Shown in pieces: positions 1-11,144 of a stretch of 64,000 nucleotides of DNA (the first letter of the stretch is position 1; each line of letters begins with the position of its first letter). Under the pieces are notes generated by a model. That model saw only the letters and a list, made by a program, of their open reading frames with translations. It was not told the DNA's origin and did no database searches. The stretch covers positions 868,001 to 932,000 of the forward strand of contig NZ_AKGD01000002.1 of assembly GCF_000271305.1 (NCBI RefSeq), given 5' to 3'. The position numbers and the translations under genes are program-made. Origin of the DNA: Hydrocarboniphaga effusa AP103. Its GTDB lineage: Bacteria > Pseudomonadota > Gammaproteobacteria > Nevskiales > Nevskiaceae.

Positions 1-351
1 GCCACCGGCATGACGGCCGCGCAAATAGCGCTGATAGAGCTCGAATTGCTCGTCGGTCAGCTCCTGGCGAATGTTCAACTGCAGGTCCGCGTTGTTCTGA
101 AAGCAACGACGCTGCGACCGATTCGGCATGAAGATGGCCGCTGGAATGCGTGCCGGAATGCAGGCTGCGCAGCCATTGCAGCGCGGACGGTAGACATGAT
201 CGCCGCCGCGGCGGAAGCCCTGCTGCAGCAACATTTCGTAACGTTGCGGGTTCAAGGCGAAGTCGGGATCGACGAACAGGCTGCGCGCGGTTCGCTGTGG
301 CAGATAGCCGCAGGGGTGCTCCGTGCTCAGATACAACCGAATTCGTTCCAT
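1..351 (-). CDS. bpt: Aspartate/glutamate leucyltransferase (Bpt/Ate family), 5' part only
   Basis: The first 117 codons of a leftward gene are visible; the rest lies outside the window. The product should transfer leucine (or arginine) from aminoacyl-tRNA to N-terminal Asp/Glu in the cytosolic N-end-rule pathway. Visible signatures are the N-terminal HPCGYLP and the Cys-rich stretch VYRPRCNGCAACIPARIP, followed by PNRSQRR, all typical of the Ate N-terminal domain. The ATG at 351 is 43 bases after the aat stop, in the same direction, so the two transferases form one operon. The frame stays open upstream, and a TTG about 36 bases earlier is an alternative start. Neither start has a strong ribosome-binding site. 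Confidence 0.9.
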   Translation of the reverse strand, partial: MERIRLYLSTEHPCGYLPQRTARSLFVDPDFALNPQRYEMLLQQGFRRGGDHVYRPRCNGCAACIPARIPAAIFMPNRSQRRCFQNNADLQLNIRQELTDEQFELYQRYLRGRHAGG

Positions 352-394
352 GGTGCCGCGTACTGTCTCGTGATGCTCGGTTTCCAACTGGAGT

Positions 395-1138
395 TTAGAT
401 TGCCAGATGCTCGCGCCCGGCGGGCGCTGGCAGGTCGAACCGCCAACGGCCGGTACGGCCGGGCAGATTCACGGCGGGGCGCAGCAGGTTCAGGAAACGC
501 TCTCGGGAAACATCGACGGCGCCGAGTGTCTTGAGATGCTCGGAGGCAACCTGGCAATCCACGAGCCGGAAGTCCCAGGCCCGCAATTGCTCGCAGAGCC
601 AGAACAGCGCGATCTTCGACGTATCGTTGGCTCGCGAAAACATCGATTCACCGAAGAATGCGCGCCCGAGAGCCACCCCGTAAAGACCGCCGACGAGCTC
701 ACCGCCACGCCAGACCTCCACGCTGTGTGCATAGCCGCGCCTATGCAGTTCCTCATAGGCCAAGCGCATATCGGGTCCGAGCCAGGTTCCGCGGCTGTGA
801 CGGCGCGTTCCGGCGCAGGCCGCCAGTACGCTCGTATAAGCCGTGTCGAGCGTGACGGCGTAGTCGTCGCGCCGAATGCTTTTGCGCAGCGAGCGGGAGA
901 CGTTCATCGCATCGGGCAGCAGCACCGCGCGAGGGTCCGGGCTCCACCACAGAATCGGCTCGTCGGGGTTGTACCAGGGGAAAATCCCCTGCGAGTAGGC
1001 GCGGATCAGCCGTGTCATCGACAGATCGCCACCGATGGCGAGCAGTCCGTTGGGATCGCGCATCGCCAGATGCGGCGACGGAAATGGCTGATGCGGGTCG
1101 CGCGGGTCCAACCAGTGCAAGCGGATCGGATTGTCCAT
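395..1138 (-). CDS. aat: Leucyl/phenylalanyl-tRNA--protein transferase
   Basis: The protein of 247 residues transfers Leu/Phe from tRNA to N-terminal Lys/Arg, marking proteins for ClpAP through ClpS. The family hallmark GIFPWYN, followed by WWSPDPRAVL, is present near residues 50-70, and so are FFGESMFS and the DCQV segment near the C-terminus. I prefer the ATG at 1138 (MDNPIRLHWL) because family members start there; the frame allows an ATG eight codons earlier, at 1162. It is directly upstream of bpt, so both arms of the N-end rule are co-transcribed. The length is normal for the family. Confidence 0.95.
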   Translation of the reverse strand: MDNPIRLHWLDPRDPHQPFPSPHLAMRDPNGLLAIGGDLSMTRLIRAYSQGIFPWYNPDEPILWWSPDPRAVLLPDAMNVSRSLRKSIRRDDYAVTLDTAYTSVLAACAGTRRHSRGTWLGPDMRLAYEELHRRGYAHSVEVWRGGELVGGLYGVALGRAFFGESMFSRANDTSKIALFWLCEQLRAWDFRLVDCQVASEHLKTLGAVDVSRERFLNLLRPAVNLPGRTGRWRFDLPAPAGREHLAI

Positions 1139-1158
1139 GAAACTCCCCGGCGCGGAGC

Positions 1159-2325
1159 TCAAAGTGGGGTGAGCTGACGGTAAGGGCTATGTTGCATCAG
1201 TTCCCGCCGCCGGGCTTCCACGAGCTGACGTTCGCGCATCAGAAAGTCCTCAACGGCACTATGAAGGCGCGGATTGCGGAGCAGGTGGAAGGATCGCGTG
1301 ACCACTGGTGTGAATCCGCGCGCGAGCTTGTGTTCGCCCTGCGTGCCGGCGTCGTAGCGCTGCAGGCCCTGGCGCAAGCAGAGCTCGATTCCCTGGTAGT
1401 AGCAGCACTCGAAATGCAGGCTGTGATAGTGATCGGCCGCACCCCAGTGACGTCCGTAAAGGGTATCGCCGGACTGCAGGGTCAGGGCGGCGGCGACGAG
1501 GCGGGGGCCTTCGTAGGCCAGGATTACGCGCATCGGCGTGCCCGCCGTGCCGCCGTAATCGAGCAGGAATTCAGGGGTCAGGTAGGGCGCCTGGCCGCGT
1601 TCTTCGTAGGTGTTCGCATAGAGCGCGTAAACGCTCATCCACTCGGACTCGCTGAGCGCATCGCCGGGACGGCATTCGAAGTGAATGCCGGCTTCGGCCA
1701 CCCGGCGGCGTTCGCGCAGAATCTTCTTGCGCTTGTCGCCGGCGAGTCTCGAAACGAAGCCGGCGAAGTCGGTATCGCCCTGATTAAACCACTGAAACTG
1801 CAAATCGGTGCGTTGCAGCCAGCCTGAATCGGCGAAGGCGCTCGCGTCGGTATCGGCAGCGAACAAACCGTGGACCGAGGACACCCCAAGCTCATTGAGT
1901 TGTTGCTTGAGCGTATCGACGAGCACCGTCCTGACCGCAGCTGAAACGGCGCCGATGCGTGGGCCGACCGAGGGCGTGAACGGAATCGCATTGAGCAGCT
2001 TGGGGTAGTAAGGCTCACCAAGCCGGCGACTGGCGTCGGCCCAGCCGAAGTCGAAGACGAACTCGCCGTAGGAGTGCGCTTTGAGATAGAGCGGAACCGC
2101 TCCGACGAGCTGCCCCGTGTCATCCGTCGCGATCAGATGAAAGGGGCGCCAACCGGTCTCCGAGCCCACACAGCCGTAACGCTCAAGCGCGGCGAGGTAA
2201 GCGTATCGGACGAACGGAGAATAGCCTTCGAACAACGTGTCCCAGTCGTCGGCGGCGAGTGAAGACAGGGAATCGATGAAAGAAAGCCGCAGGCCGGCAA
2301 CGGACGTACTCGCATCTTTCAGCAA
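1159..2325 (-). CDS. COG3146/DUF482-family N-acyltransferase (GNAT/FemAB-like fold)
   Basis: A protein of 388 residues that matches the COG3146 predicted acyltransferase pattern: YLKAHSYGEFVFDFGWA near residue 80, PFTPSVGPR near 115, the central KKILRERR segment and the C-terminal YDAGTQGEHKLARGF. The biochemical substrate of this family is not established. The start is a TTG at 2325 with a GGAG element five bases upstream; an upstream ATG in another frame stops at once. The gene ends 20 bases before the aat start and probably heads the leftward operon with aat and bpt. Confidence 0.85.
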   Translation of the reverse strand: MLKDASTSVAGLRLSFIDSLSSLAADDWDTLFEGYSPFVRYAYLAALERYGCVGSETGWRPFHLIATDDTGQLVGAVPLYLKAHSYGEFVFDFGWADASRRLGEPYYPKLLNAIPFTPSVGPRIGAVSAAVRTVLVDTLKQQLNELGVSSVHGLFAADTDASAFADSGWLQRTDLQFQWFNQGDTDFAGFVSRLAGDKRKKILRERRRVAEAGIHFECRPGDALSESEWMSVYALYANTYEERGQAPYLTPEFLLDYGGTAGTPMRVILAYEGPRLVAAALTLQSGDTLYGRHWGAADHYHSLHFECCYYQGIELCLRQGLQRYDAGTQGEHKLARGFTPVVTRSFHLLRNPRLHSAVEDFLMRERQLVEARRRELMQHSPYRQLTPL

Positions 2326-2369
2326 GTCTCCGCCATCGTCTCGCGGCCTTGCTCCGGCGGGGGCAGTGG

Positions 2370-2708
2370 TCAGTGGAAAGTCGGGCCGACTTGCGGCCGA
2401 TCACGTAGCACCCATTGCACGACAGCGTCGTGTTCGAAGCCGCTGATCTGCTCCTCGGGCTTCGCAGGGCCGGCTTCCAGCAGCCGGCCTTCGGCGTCGA
2501 AGCGAATGCTCGCCCCCGCGCTCTGGATGCGGATCTCGGTCTCGGTTTCCGCTTCGTCATCAAGCGTGAGCTGCAGATAGCGCACACAGGCGTCGGCGAA
2601 TTCCGGCATCGGGCTCGCACCGCCTGCGACACGAGCGGCCAGCTCGGCAGAGAATTCACGAATCCGGCCATCGCCGGTCAGAACGAAGTGCCGCACATGG
2701 CTCGTCAT
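2370..2708 (-). CDS. Conserved-looking hypothetical protein, 112 aa
   Basis: A small acidic cytosolic protein (no signal peptide or membrane segment) that I do not recognise. The ATG at 2708 is preceded by a very good ribosome-binding site, AGGAGGG, which supports it as a real gene. The body is rich in Glu and Ala and contains an alternating hydrophobic/charged stretch (residues about 45-75) that could be beta strands. It lies 44 bases upstream of the COG3146 gene on the same strand and may share its transcript. Function unknown. Confidence 0.65.
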   Translation of the reverse strand: MTSHVRHFVLTGDGRIREFSAELAARVAGGASPMPEFADACVRYLQLTLDDEAETETEIRIQSAGASIRFDAEGRLLEAGPAKPEEQISGFEHDAVVQWVLRDRPQVGPTFH

Positions 2709-2891
2709 GTCCGCCCTCCTGTTGAGAAATTCGATCCAGTAATGATCGCGTATGGATGGTCGCGCTGGCGACCTGTCTCCTATCTGAAGGTTGTGCAGTC
2801 CTTTTCAAGCCCGTTATCCGGTGCCTCCAGCCCTTCTGCGGCCCGCCATTGCAACCCGGTGCAGCCCGGATGAGCGGCGGAACTCGCTTGC

Positions 2892-2897
2892 TATACT
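2892..2897 (+). promoter_or_regulatory. Candidate -10 element (TATACT) for ftsK
   Basis: TATACT lies 64 bases before the ftsK ATG in the otherwise GC-rich gap between the divergent genes. I see no convincing -35 hexamer 16-18 bases upstream, so this is a half-supported promoter. Confidence 0.35.
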
Positions 2898-2961
2898 CAA
2901 CCCGTGCTCCACTCTTCTCTTACCGCGATCCGCCAGCCCGTTTTCGCGGAACGACGGATCG

Positions 2962-5484
2962 ATGCTTCAAGTGCTCAAAAGCAAATCCCAGGCCACTGAC
3001 CAGTACGCTGAAGCCGGCTGGCTGGAACGCCTGCCGCGCGAGGCCGCTCTGCTGGTCTGCGTCGGACTGACGCTGTTTCTGCTCGCCGCGCTGATCAGCT
3101 ATCACGCCGATGATGCGGGCTGGTCATCGTCGGGCACCGGGGAGCCGGCGCGCAATCTGATCGGCGGCGTCGGCGCCTGGATCGCCGATGTCTTGCTGAG
3201 CCTGGTCGGTTACGTGGCGTTCTTCCTGCCGTGGGCGGTATTCGTGCTCGGCATTCGCATTTATCGCGGTGAGACCGATGCTCCGGCGATGCCCTGGCCG
3301 GTACGCGCCTTCGCCTGGCTCGCGCTGCTGCCGAGCTTCGCCGCCATCTGCTCCATGCACATCGGCGTGTTCGGGTCGTTTCCGCCGCAAGGAGCTGGCG
3401 GCATTGTCGGCCACGCGCTGAGCGGCTGGCTGGTCGGCTTGCTGAACACGGTCGGCGCGAGCCTGTTGCTGCTGACCGCCACGCTCGCGACCTTGCCGCT
3501 TGCACTGATGTTTTCGTGGGTTCGCGTGCTCGATGCCGTCGGCGCGATGGCGATGCGCCTGTGGACCTCGTCGCGCGGTCGCTTCGAACAGGGCGGCGGT
3601 GGCATCGAGGACACAGACGAAGCGGAGGACGAGCAGCCGACCATCGAGGCGCTGACGCCGCAAGCCGAAACCTCCTGGCTGCGCCGTCGCAAGATTCCCT
3701 TGCTCGATCGCTCGTCCGACATCATCGCCGAAGACAACCAGCTCGATCTTCCGGGCGTGGAAGGCGATGTCGAGCCGGCGCCGGTCGCTCCGCGTCGCCG
3801 CGAACCGCGGGTCAGCGCCAGTCCGCTGCTCAGCGAATACGGAGTCGAGCCGGCTGTCGAGCCGGGCCTCGGCTTGTCCGTCCCGCCGCCGGCGATGCTC
3901 GCCGAACTCGATTCGCCGGCCGAAGCGCCAAGGCCGCCGAAACCGACGCGCAAGCCTGCGAAAATGGAAGCGCCGGTGGTTCCGCCGTTCGACGGCGACC
4001 CGATTCCGCCGCTGACGCTGCTCGATCCGCCCAAGCCTTCGGGCAAGCGCTACACGCCCGAAGAACTTGACCGTCTGTCGCGTGACGTCGAGAAGCATCT
4101 GGCCGATTTCGGCATCAAGGTGCAGGCCGTCAACGCGATGCAGGGGCCGGTGATCACGCGCTTCGAGCTACAGCCGGCGCCGGGCGTGAAGGGTGCGCAA
4201 ATCACCAATCTGTCGAACGATCTCGCGCGCTCGCTTTCGGTGTCGCGCGTGCGCGTGATCGAGGTCATCGAAGGCAAGCCCTTCGTCGGCCTCGAGATTC
4301 CGAACCAGAAGCGCGAGATGGTGTATCTGCGCGAAATTCTCGATTCGAGCAGCTACAACAATTCGACCTCGCCGCTGACGATGGCGCTCGGCAAGGACAT
4401 CGCGGGCAACCCGATGTCGGTCGACATGGCGAAGATGCCGCACTTGCTCGTCGCCGGCACCACGGGCGCGGGCAAATCGGTCGCGATCAACGTGATGATC
4501 CTGTCGATGCTCTACAAGGCCACGCCCGAGCAGGTGCGCTTCATCTTCGTCGATCCGAAGATGCTCGAGCTCTCGGTCTACGCCGACATTCCGCACCTGC
4601 TGACGCCGGTGGTTACCGACATGAAGGACGCGGCCAACGCGCTGCGCTGGTCGGTGGCCGAAATGGAGCGTCGCTACCGGCTCATGACCGCGATGGGCGT
4701 GCGCAACCTCGCGGGTCTCAATCGCAAGGTCGAAGAGGCCGAAGCGGCCGGCGAGCCGATTCCAGACCCCACCAAGGCCACGCCCGAGCTGTTCGACGAA
4801 GTCGGTGGCGAGCCGGTGTACCTCAAGACGCTGCCGCACATCGTCATCGTCATCGACGAGCTCGCCGACATGATGATGGTGGTCGGCAAGAAGGTCGAAG
4901 AGCTGATCGCGCGCATCGCGCAGAAGGCGCGTGCGGCCGGCATTCACTTGATCGTGGCGACGCAGCGGCCGAGCGTCGACGTCATCACCGGCCTGATCAA
5001 GGCCAACATTCCGTCGCGCGTCGCGTTTCAGGTGGCTTCGCGCATCGACAGCCGCACGATTCTCGACACGCAGGGCGCCGAAACCCTGCTCGGTCACGGC
5101 GACATGCTGTACCGGCCGATCGGCGCTTCGAACGTGGCGCGCGTGCACGGCGCCTTCGTCGACGATCACGAAGTGCACAAGGTCGTCGCCTATCTCAAGC
5201 AGACCGGCGAGCCGAACTACATCGAAGACATTCTCGCCGACGAAGTCGTCGAGAAGCCGGTCAGCGACGGCGGCGACGATGTCGAGACCGACCCGCTCTA
5301 CGACCAGGCCGTCGCGCTGGTGATCGAGACGCGCAAGGCCAGCGTCTCGTGGGTGCAGCGCCGGCTCAAGATCGGCTACAACCGGGCGGCACGCATGGTC
5401 GAGCAGATGGAGGCGTCCGGGCTCGTCGGGCCGAGTGGCCCAGGCGGCAATCGCGAAATTCTCGCGCCCGGTGGGCGGGATTAA
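2962..5484 (+). CDS. ftsK: DNA translocase FtsK
   Basis: An 840-residue septal motor that pumps DNA and brings dif sites to XerCD during division. Four hydrophobic segments occupy roughly residues 25-190 and anchor it in the inner membrane. A Pro/Glu-rich linker follows (about 200-360), then the alpha/beta motor with Walker [10 protein letters not shown] near residue 499 and Walker [14 protein letters not shown] near 627. A C-terminal winged-helix gamma domain ([20 protein letters not shown]) recognises KOPS sequences. I chose the ATG at 2962 because the upstream extension of the frame is Pro/Ser-rich and unlike FtsK. The linker is short compared with E. coli FtsK but usual for many other bacteria. 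lolA follows after 51 bases. Confidence 0.97.
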   Translation: MLQVLKSKSQATDQYAEAGWLERLPREAALLVCVGLTLFLLAALISYHADDAGWSSSGTGEPARNLIGGVGAWIADVLLSLVGYVAFFLPWAVFVLGIRIYRGETDAPAMPWPVRAFAWLALLPSFAAICSMHIGVFGSFPPQGAGGIVGHALSGWLVGLLNTVGASLLLLTATLATLPLALMFSWVRVLDAVGAMAMRLWTSSRGRFEQGGGGIEDTDEAEDEQPTIEALTPQAETSWLRRRKIPLLDRSSDIIAEDNQLDLPGVEGDVEPAPVAPRRREPRVSASPLLSEYGVEPAVEPGLGLSVPPPAMLAELDSPAEAPRPPKPTRKPAKMEAPVVPPFDGDPIPPLTLLDPPKPSGKRYTPEELDRLSRDVEKHLADFGIKVQAVNAMQGPVITRFELQPAPGVKGAQITNLSNDLARSLSVSRVRVIEVIEGKPFVGLEIPNQKREMVYLREILDSSSYNNSTSPLTMALGKDIAGNPMSVDMAKMPHLLVAGTTGAGKSVAINVMILSMLYKATPEQVRFIFVDPKMLELSVYADIPHLLTPVVTDMKDAANALRWSVAEMERRYRLMTAMGVRNLAGLNRKVEEAEAAGEPIPDPTKATPELFDEVGGEPVYLKTLPHIVIVIDELADMMMVVGKKVEELIARIAQKARAAGIHLIVATQRPSVDVITGLIKANIPSRVAFQVASRIDSRTILDTQGAETLLGHGDMLYRPIGASNVARVHGAFVDDHEVHKVVAYLKQTGEPNYIEDILADEVVEKPVSDGGDDVETDPLYDQAVALVIETRKASVSWVQRRLKIGYNRAARMVEQMEASGLVGPSGPGGNREILAPGGRD

Positions 5485-5535
5485 ATGCTGGCGCGGCGGT
5501 CTGAAGCTACGGTTTCCCAACTTTTGCGATCTTCC

Positions 5536-6189
5536 ATGCTCAAACGACTCCAGCTTTGTTCAGCCATCATCTTCGGATTGCTCGCGAGCCAGCCGGCTTG
5601 GCCGGCCGGCGGCGCCGACGAGCTCAAGCGCTTCGTCAACGACACCCGTACGGTCAGCGCGAAATTCACGCAGATCCAGACCAACGAGCGCGGCGAAAAG
5701 CTGGCGAGCAGTTCGGGCGAGATGATTCTTTCGCGCCCCGGGCGTTTCCGCTGGAGCTATACGCAGCCGTACGATCAGCTGATGGTCTGCGACGGGGCGA
5801 AGATCTGGCTCTACGATCCGGACCTGTCGCAGGTCACCGTGCGCCCGGCCGCCGAAGCGCTCAGCGGAACGCCGGCTGCGCTGCTCGCGCAGAAGTCCAC
5901 GCTGACGGATCAGTTTTCGATCGAGGAACTCGGCCAGCGGCAGGGCAGCGAAGGCGTTCGCCTGCGCCCGCTGAACGCCGACGGTGACTTCGAGGCGATC
6001 GAGCTCTGGCTGAGCCGAGGAGCGCCCGATCGCATGGTCTTCCTCGACCGCATCGGCAACCGCACCGAAGTGGCCTTCAGCCAGATTCAGGTCAACGGCA
6101 AGATCGACGAGACCCAGCTGCGCTTCAAGCCGCCCAAGGGCGTCGAAGTGGTCGAGTCGGGCGGCGGACCGCAGCGGACCACGGAATGA
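5536..6189 (+). CDS. lolA: Outer-membrane lipoprotein carrier protein LolA
   Basis: A 217-residue periplasmic chaperone that carries lipoproteins from LolCDE to LolB. The ATG at 5536 begins a clear signal peptide (MLKRLQLCSAIIFGLLASQ, predicted cleavage after AWPAG or nearby). The family pattern of the mature part is present: SAKFTQIQTNERGE, SSGEMILSRPGRFRWSY, YDQLMVCDGAKIWLYDPDL and a hydrophobic C-terminal third. The start codon of rarA overlaps the stop codon (ATGA), so the two are translationally coupled. The order ftsK-lolA-rarA is common in gammaproteobacteria. Confidence 0.95.
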   Translation: MLKRLQLCSAIIFGLLASQPAWPAGGADELKRFVNDTRTVSAKFTQIQTNERGEKLASSSGEMILSRPGRFRWSYTQPYDQLMVCDGAKIWLYDPDLSQVTVRPAAEALSGTPAALLAQKSTLTDQFSIEELGQRQGSEGVRLRPLNADGDFEAIELWLSRGAPDRMVFLDRIGNRTEVAFSQIQVNGKIDETQLRFKPPKGVEVVESGGGPQRTTE

Positions 6190-7552
6190 CGGCTCGCGGC
6201 TCCGGCGGCTCAGCAGCTGGCGGGCGACGCGATCGCGAGGCGCCGAGTTCGGTGCCGCTGGCCGAGCGCATGCGGCCGCGCAATCTCGACGAGGTGGCCG
6301 GGCAGGGGCATCTGCTCGGTGCCGGAGCCCCGCTGCGAACGCTGCTCGAAGCCGGTCGCCCGCCGTCGATGGTGTTCTGGGGGCCGCCCGGCGTCGGCAA
6401 GACGACCATCGCCCGGCTCGTCGCCCAGCACGTCGAAGCGCGCTTTTTGACGCTTTCGGCCGTGCTCGCGGGCGTGAAGGAAATCCGCGAGGCGACGCAG
6501 GAAGCCAAGCAGGCGCTCGAGGGCCTGCACCCGCAGCGCACGGTGTTGTTCGTCGATGAAATCCATCGGTTCAACAAGGGCCAGCAGGACGCGCTGTTGC
6601 CGTTCGTCGAGGACGGAACCGTGGTGCTGATCGGCGCAACCACCGAGAACCCTTCGTTCGAGCTCAATTCGGCACTGCTGTCGCGGCTGCGCGTGTTCGT
6701 GCTGCGCGCCCTCGACGAAGAGGCGATTCTGCTGCTGCTGCGCCGGGCGCTCGTCGATCCCGAACGCGGGCTCGGCGAGCCGGCCGACGCATTGCCCGAA
6801 AGCTGGCTGCAGCGCATGGCCGAGGCCGCCGACGGCGACGCGCGCCGCTCGCTGATCCTGCTCGAAACCGCGGTCGAACTCTGGCGCGCCGAGAACCGCG
6901 CCGGCACGCCCAAAAAAGCAGACGACGCTTTGCTCGAACGTCTGCTCGGGCGCGGCTTTCGCCGCTTCGACAAGCAGGGCGAGAACTTCTACGACCAGAT
7001 CTCGGCCCTGCACAAATCGGTGCGCGGCAGCGATCCGGATGCGGCGCTGTACTGGTTCGCACGCATGCTCGACGGCGGCGTCGATCCGGGCTACGTGGCC
7101 CGGCGGCTCGTGCGCATGGCGGTCGAGGACATCGGCCTGGCCGATCCGCGCGCCCAGCAGCTCTGCCTCGACGGCTGGGACACTTTCGAGCGCCTCGGCA
7201 GCCCCGAAGGCGAGCTCGCGCTGGCCCAGGCCGTGGTCTACTTGGCCGTCGCGCCCAAGAGCAACGCGGTCTACACGGCCTACAACACGGTGCGCGCGCT
7301 GGTCGAGCGCACCGGCACGCTCGAAGTGCCGATGCACATCCGCAACGCCCCGACCAAGCTCATGAAGGATCTCGGCTACAACCAGGGCTATCGCTACGAT
7401 CACGACGAGGACGGCGCGGTCGCGGTCGGCCAGCAGTTCCTGCCGGACGCGCTCGTCGGCAGCGAGTTCTACGCGCCGACCTCGCGCGGGCTCGAGGCCA
7501 AGATCGGCGACAAGCTCGCCCAGTTGCGCGCGGCCAAGCGTGGGGCCGGCAA

Positions 7553-7556
<4 letters not shown>
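6186..7556 (+). CDS. rarA: Replication-associated recombination protein A (MgsA/WRIP1 family AAA+ ATPase)
   Basis: A 456-residue AAA+ ATPase acting at stalled replication forks, related to clamp loaders. Visible are the N-terminal LAERMRPRNLDEVAGQGHLL, Walker A GPPGVGKT near residue 67, Walker B VLFVDEIHRFNKGQQD near 121, sensor-1 IGATTENPSFELN, and the C-terminal tetramerisation part with NAPTKLMKDLGYNQGYRYDH. The length fits E. coli RarA (447). It overlaps lolA by four bases at the front and crcB by four bases at the end (GTGA), so lolA-rarA-crcB are one translation-coupled unit. Confidence 0.96.
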
Positions 7557-9288
<1,732 letters not shown>

Positions 9289-9304
9289 GTTATCAATCGC
9301 CGAC

Positions 9305-9337
9305 AAAGAAACGGCCCCAAAAAGGGGCCGTTTCTTT
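9305..9337. terminator. Bidirectional intrinsic terminator between serS and the leftward gene at 9354
   Basis: A perfect 14-bp stem (AAAGAAACGGCCCC / GGGGCCGTTTCTTT) with an AAAAA loop. The T-rich right arm and A-rich left arm let it work on both strands. It lies 17 bases after the serS stop and 16 bases after the stop of the leftward gene. Confidence 0.9.
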
Positions 9338-9353
9338 ATGTAAGCGGAGAGTT

Positions 9354-9632
9354 TCAGCTCCCGCGTTCGCGCTCGGAGCTTTCGGAGTTGGCGCCGGAGA
9401 AGACTTCCACGACCAGCCCAACGGGCCCCGTCAGCGTGCTGCCATTGATAAACGCAACACCAGGGTTGTTGCTCGGGCTGGCACCAGCAAGAGCGCCGCC
9501 GGCACCCGTGTCAATGGTGGCGCCGGCACTGCCGGAAGCACCGCTACCACCGCTCTGAGCCGCGGCGACCGAAATTCCTGACAGCATCAGCGACATGACA
9601 GCCGCAACTTTAAGCGTGCCTGACTTCATCAT
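9354..9632 (-). CDS. Small secreted Gly/Ser/Ala-rich protein, 92 aa
   Basis: The product starts with a signal peptide (MMKSGTLKVAAVMSLMLSGI, cleavage probably after SVAAA) and continues as a Gly/Ala/Ser-rich segment of low complexity, then a short hydrophobic VGLVVEVFSG segment and a charged tail. I do not recognise a family. It follows the beta-barrel-like gene at 9662-10441 by 29 bases on the same strand, so the two probably share a transcript; a small inverted repeat, GCAGAT/ATCTGC, lies in the gap. It ends at the bidirectional terminator shared with serS. Confidence 0.6.
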   Translation of the reverse strand: MMKSGTLKVAAVMSLMLSGISVAAAQSGGSGASGSAGATIDTGAGGALAGASPSNNPGVAFINGSTLTGPVGLVVEVFSGANSESSERERGS

Positions 9633-9661
9633 TGCAATGCTCCGTGCAGATCAATCTGCGC

Positions 9662-10441
9662 TTACTTGAAGGAATAACCGATGCCGACGCTGCCACCGAA
9701 CTCGACATCCTGACCATACTTCTCGGTCAGATTGATGGCGCCGAGGGTGATGGTCAACGGCAGATACTTGGGCAGCGGAGCGATCGACACGGCAGCGTTC
9801 GCGAAGCGTCCGCTGTACTCGCCGATGACCGACAGCCACTGGGTGAAGTAGAACGAGCCCGAACCGAAGACGCCGATGCCATTCTTGTCGGGAGAGTTGA
9901 AGACGTTGTCGCCGGCGCCGAGATTCAGGATCGCCACGTGGTTCCCGAGGCGGAAGGCCTTGGTCACCGCGGTGTAGACGCTCGAGCTGTTCGCATTCTT
10001 GAAGCCCGAGCTGCCCCATTCCTGAGCGCCCACGACGCCGATGGCGAAAGCGGCATTGCCCGGGAGGTTGGTATGCAGCTTGGCCGCGAACGAGCCGGAG
10101 TCACCGAAGGAGTCGTCGCTGTTGTCGCCGGTCAGCGAGGAAAACACCGCGCCGAGTTCCAGGCCGGCGTACTCGCTCGCATCGCCGAGACCGATCACGA
10201 CGCCCGCGGCACCATCCGAATCGCCGCCGCCCGGAAGGTTGTCCAGCGTCTGCGCGTAAACGCCGGCGCCAACAGCGCCCCAGCTGGCGCCGAAACCGAC
10301 CGGCGCCTGGAACGAAGCAGCTGCGAGTCCCAACGTCGGGCGGGCAGCAACAGTGGCTGGCGCGGCCGTCTGCTGGGCCGAGGCCTGGGTGGCTGCGAAG
10401 AGGCAGGCCATTCCAAGCGTGGCCAAAATCGTTTTCTGCAT
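9662..10441 (-). CDS. Predicted outer-membrane beta-barrel or surface protein, 259 aa, unknown function
   Basis: A signal peptide (MQKTILATLGMACLFAATQ, cleavage near ASA/QQ) precedes a mature part of alternating Gly/aromatic strands (ASWGAVGAGVYAQ, SVIGEYSGRF, LTITLGAINLTEKYG) and a C-terminal GGSVGIGYSFK that resembles a barrel beta-signal with an extra Lys. The ATG is preceded by AGGGAGT. I do not recognise a named family. The gap upstream (10442-10637) is AT-richer than its surroundings and probably contains the promoter. Confidence 0.65.
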   Translation of the reverse strand: MQKTILATLGMACLFAATQASAQQTAAPATVAARPTLGLAAASFQAPVGFGASWGAVGAGVYAQTLDNLPGGGDSDGAAGVVIGLGDASEYAGLELGAVFSSLTGDNSDDSFGDSGSFAAKLHTNLPGNAAFAIGVVGAQEWGSSGFKNANSSSVYTAVTKAFRLGNHVAILNLGAGDNVFNSPDKNGIGVFGSGSFYFTQWLSVIGEYSGRFANAAVSIAPLPKYLPLTITLGAINLTEKYGQDVEFGGSVGIGYSFK

Positions 10442-10637
10442 GCTGACTCCCTATTGCTATTAACTTTTATGAAAATCGACTACGCCCTATTGCAGCGATT
10501 ATGCCGATCGGTTCTCGGGATTCGCAAGCGGACGCGAGCGAATTCGTGCACTGCAACAATATAGCCTGATAATACTTGCGGAAATTTCCCAGGCAAAGTG
10601 CCCGCCTCGGGCGAATTTGGACAGCTTGTTCCCCAGG

Positions 10638-11144
10638 TTACCGCGCCGCGGCCGTGCGCCGGCGAGCTCCGAGGACGCCCGGAAGATGGTCGGCCGCCGG
10701 CTGATAAGCCTGGCTGAAATCATGCAGGGCGGCGATGCATTCGGCGGCGTCCTGGTCTGCGCGAAGCTCGAAGGAATTGAAGCCGCAGCGTTGCAGGCTC
10801 TGCATCTGGTCGCGCACCACGGCGTTGCCGACCGCACGCAGCTCGCCCTTGAACCCCAGGCGATCGCGCAGCAGGCGAGCCTGGCTATAGGCCCGGCCAT
10901 CGGCGAACGCGGGGAAGCTCAGCGCGATCATGGCGAGATGTTGCAACTGGGGCCATTGATGGATCACGTCCAGCGTATTGGGCAACTGCACGCCGAAGCG
11001 GGCCGCCTCGGAGGCTGGCGCGGACAGTTCCGCGCTCCAGCGATCCCAGCCGACCAGCACCTTGCCCGACAAGGGTATGGCGGCGTCATCGGCCAGGCGA
11101 ACGAAGTCGTCTTCGGTGATTGCCCCTTCTCGAACGAGCGTCAT
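10638..11144 (-). CDS. DUF934 family protein linked to sulfite reduction
   Basis: A 168-residue protein matching the DUF934 (COG3749) pattern: an N-terminal segment ending in LVGWDRWSAEL, the conserved FPAFADGRAYSQARLLRDRLGF near residues 77-100, and RCGFNSFELR. Its start overlaps the cysI stop by four bases (ATGA). This family occurs almost only beside sulfite reductase genes; a role in assembly of, or electron delivery to, the reductase has been suggested but I know of no proof. The C-terminal Arg/Ala tail looks unstructured. Confidence 0.85.
   Translation of the reverse strand: MTLVREGAITEDDFVRLADDAAIPLSGKVLVGWDRWSAELSAPASEAARFGVQLPNTLDVIHQWPQLQHLAMIALSFPAFADGRAYSQARLLRDRLGFKGELRAVGNAVVRDQMQSLQRCGFNSFELRADQDAAECIAALHDFSQAYQPAADHLPGVLGARRRTAAAR

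Noticed and set aside
9595-9601. ATGACAG, an exact Pho-box heptamer on the minus strand.
   Set aside because: It lies inside the signal-peptide codons of the 92-residue gene, with no second heptamer at 11 bases.
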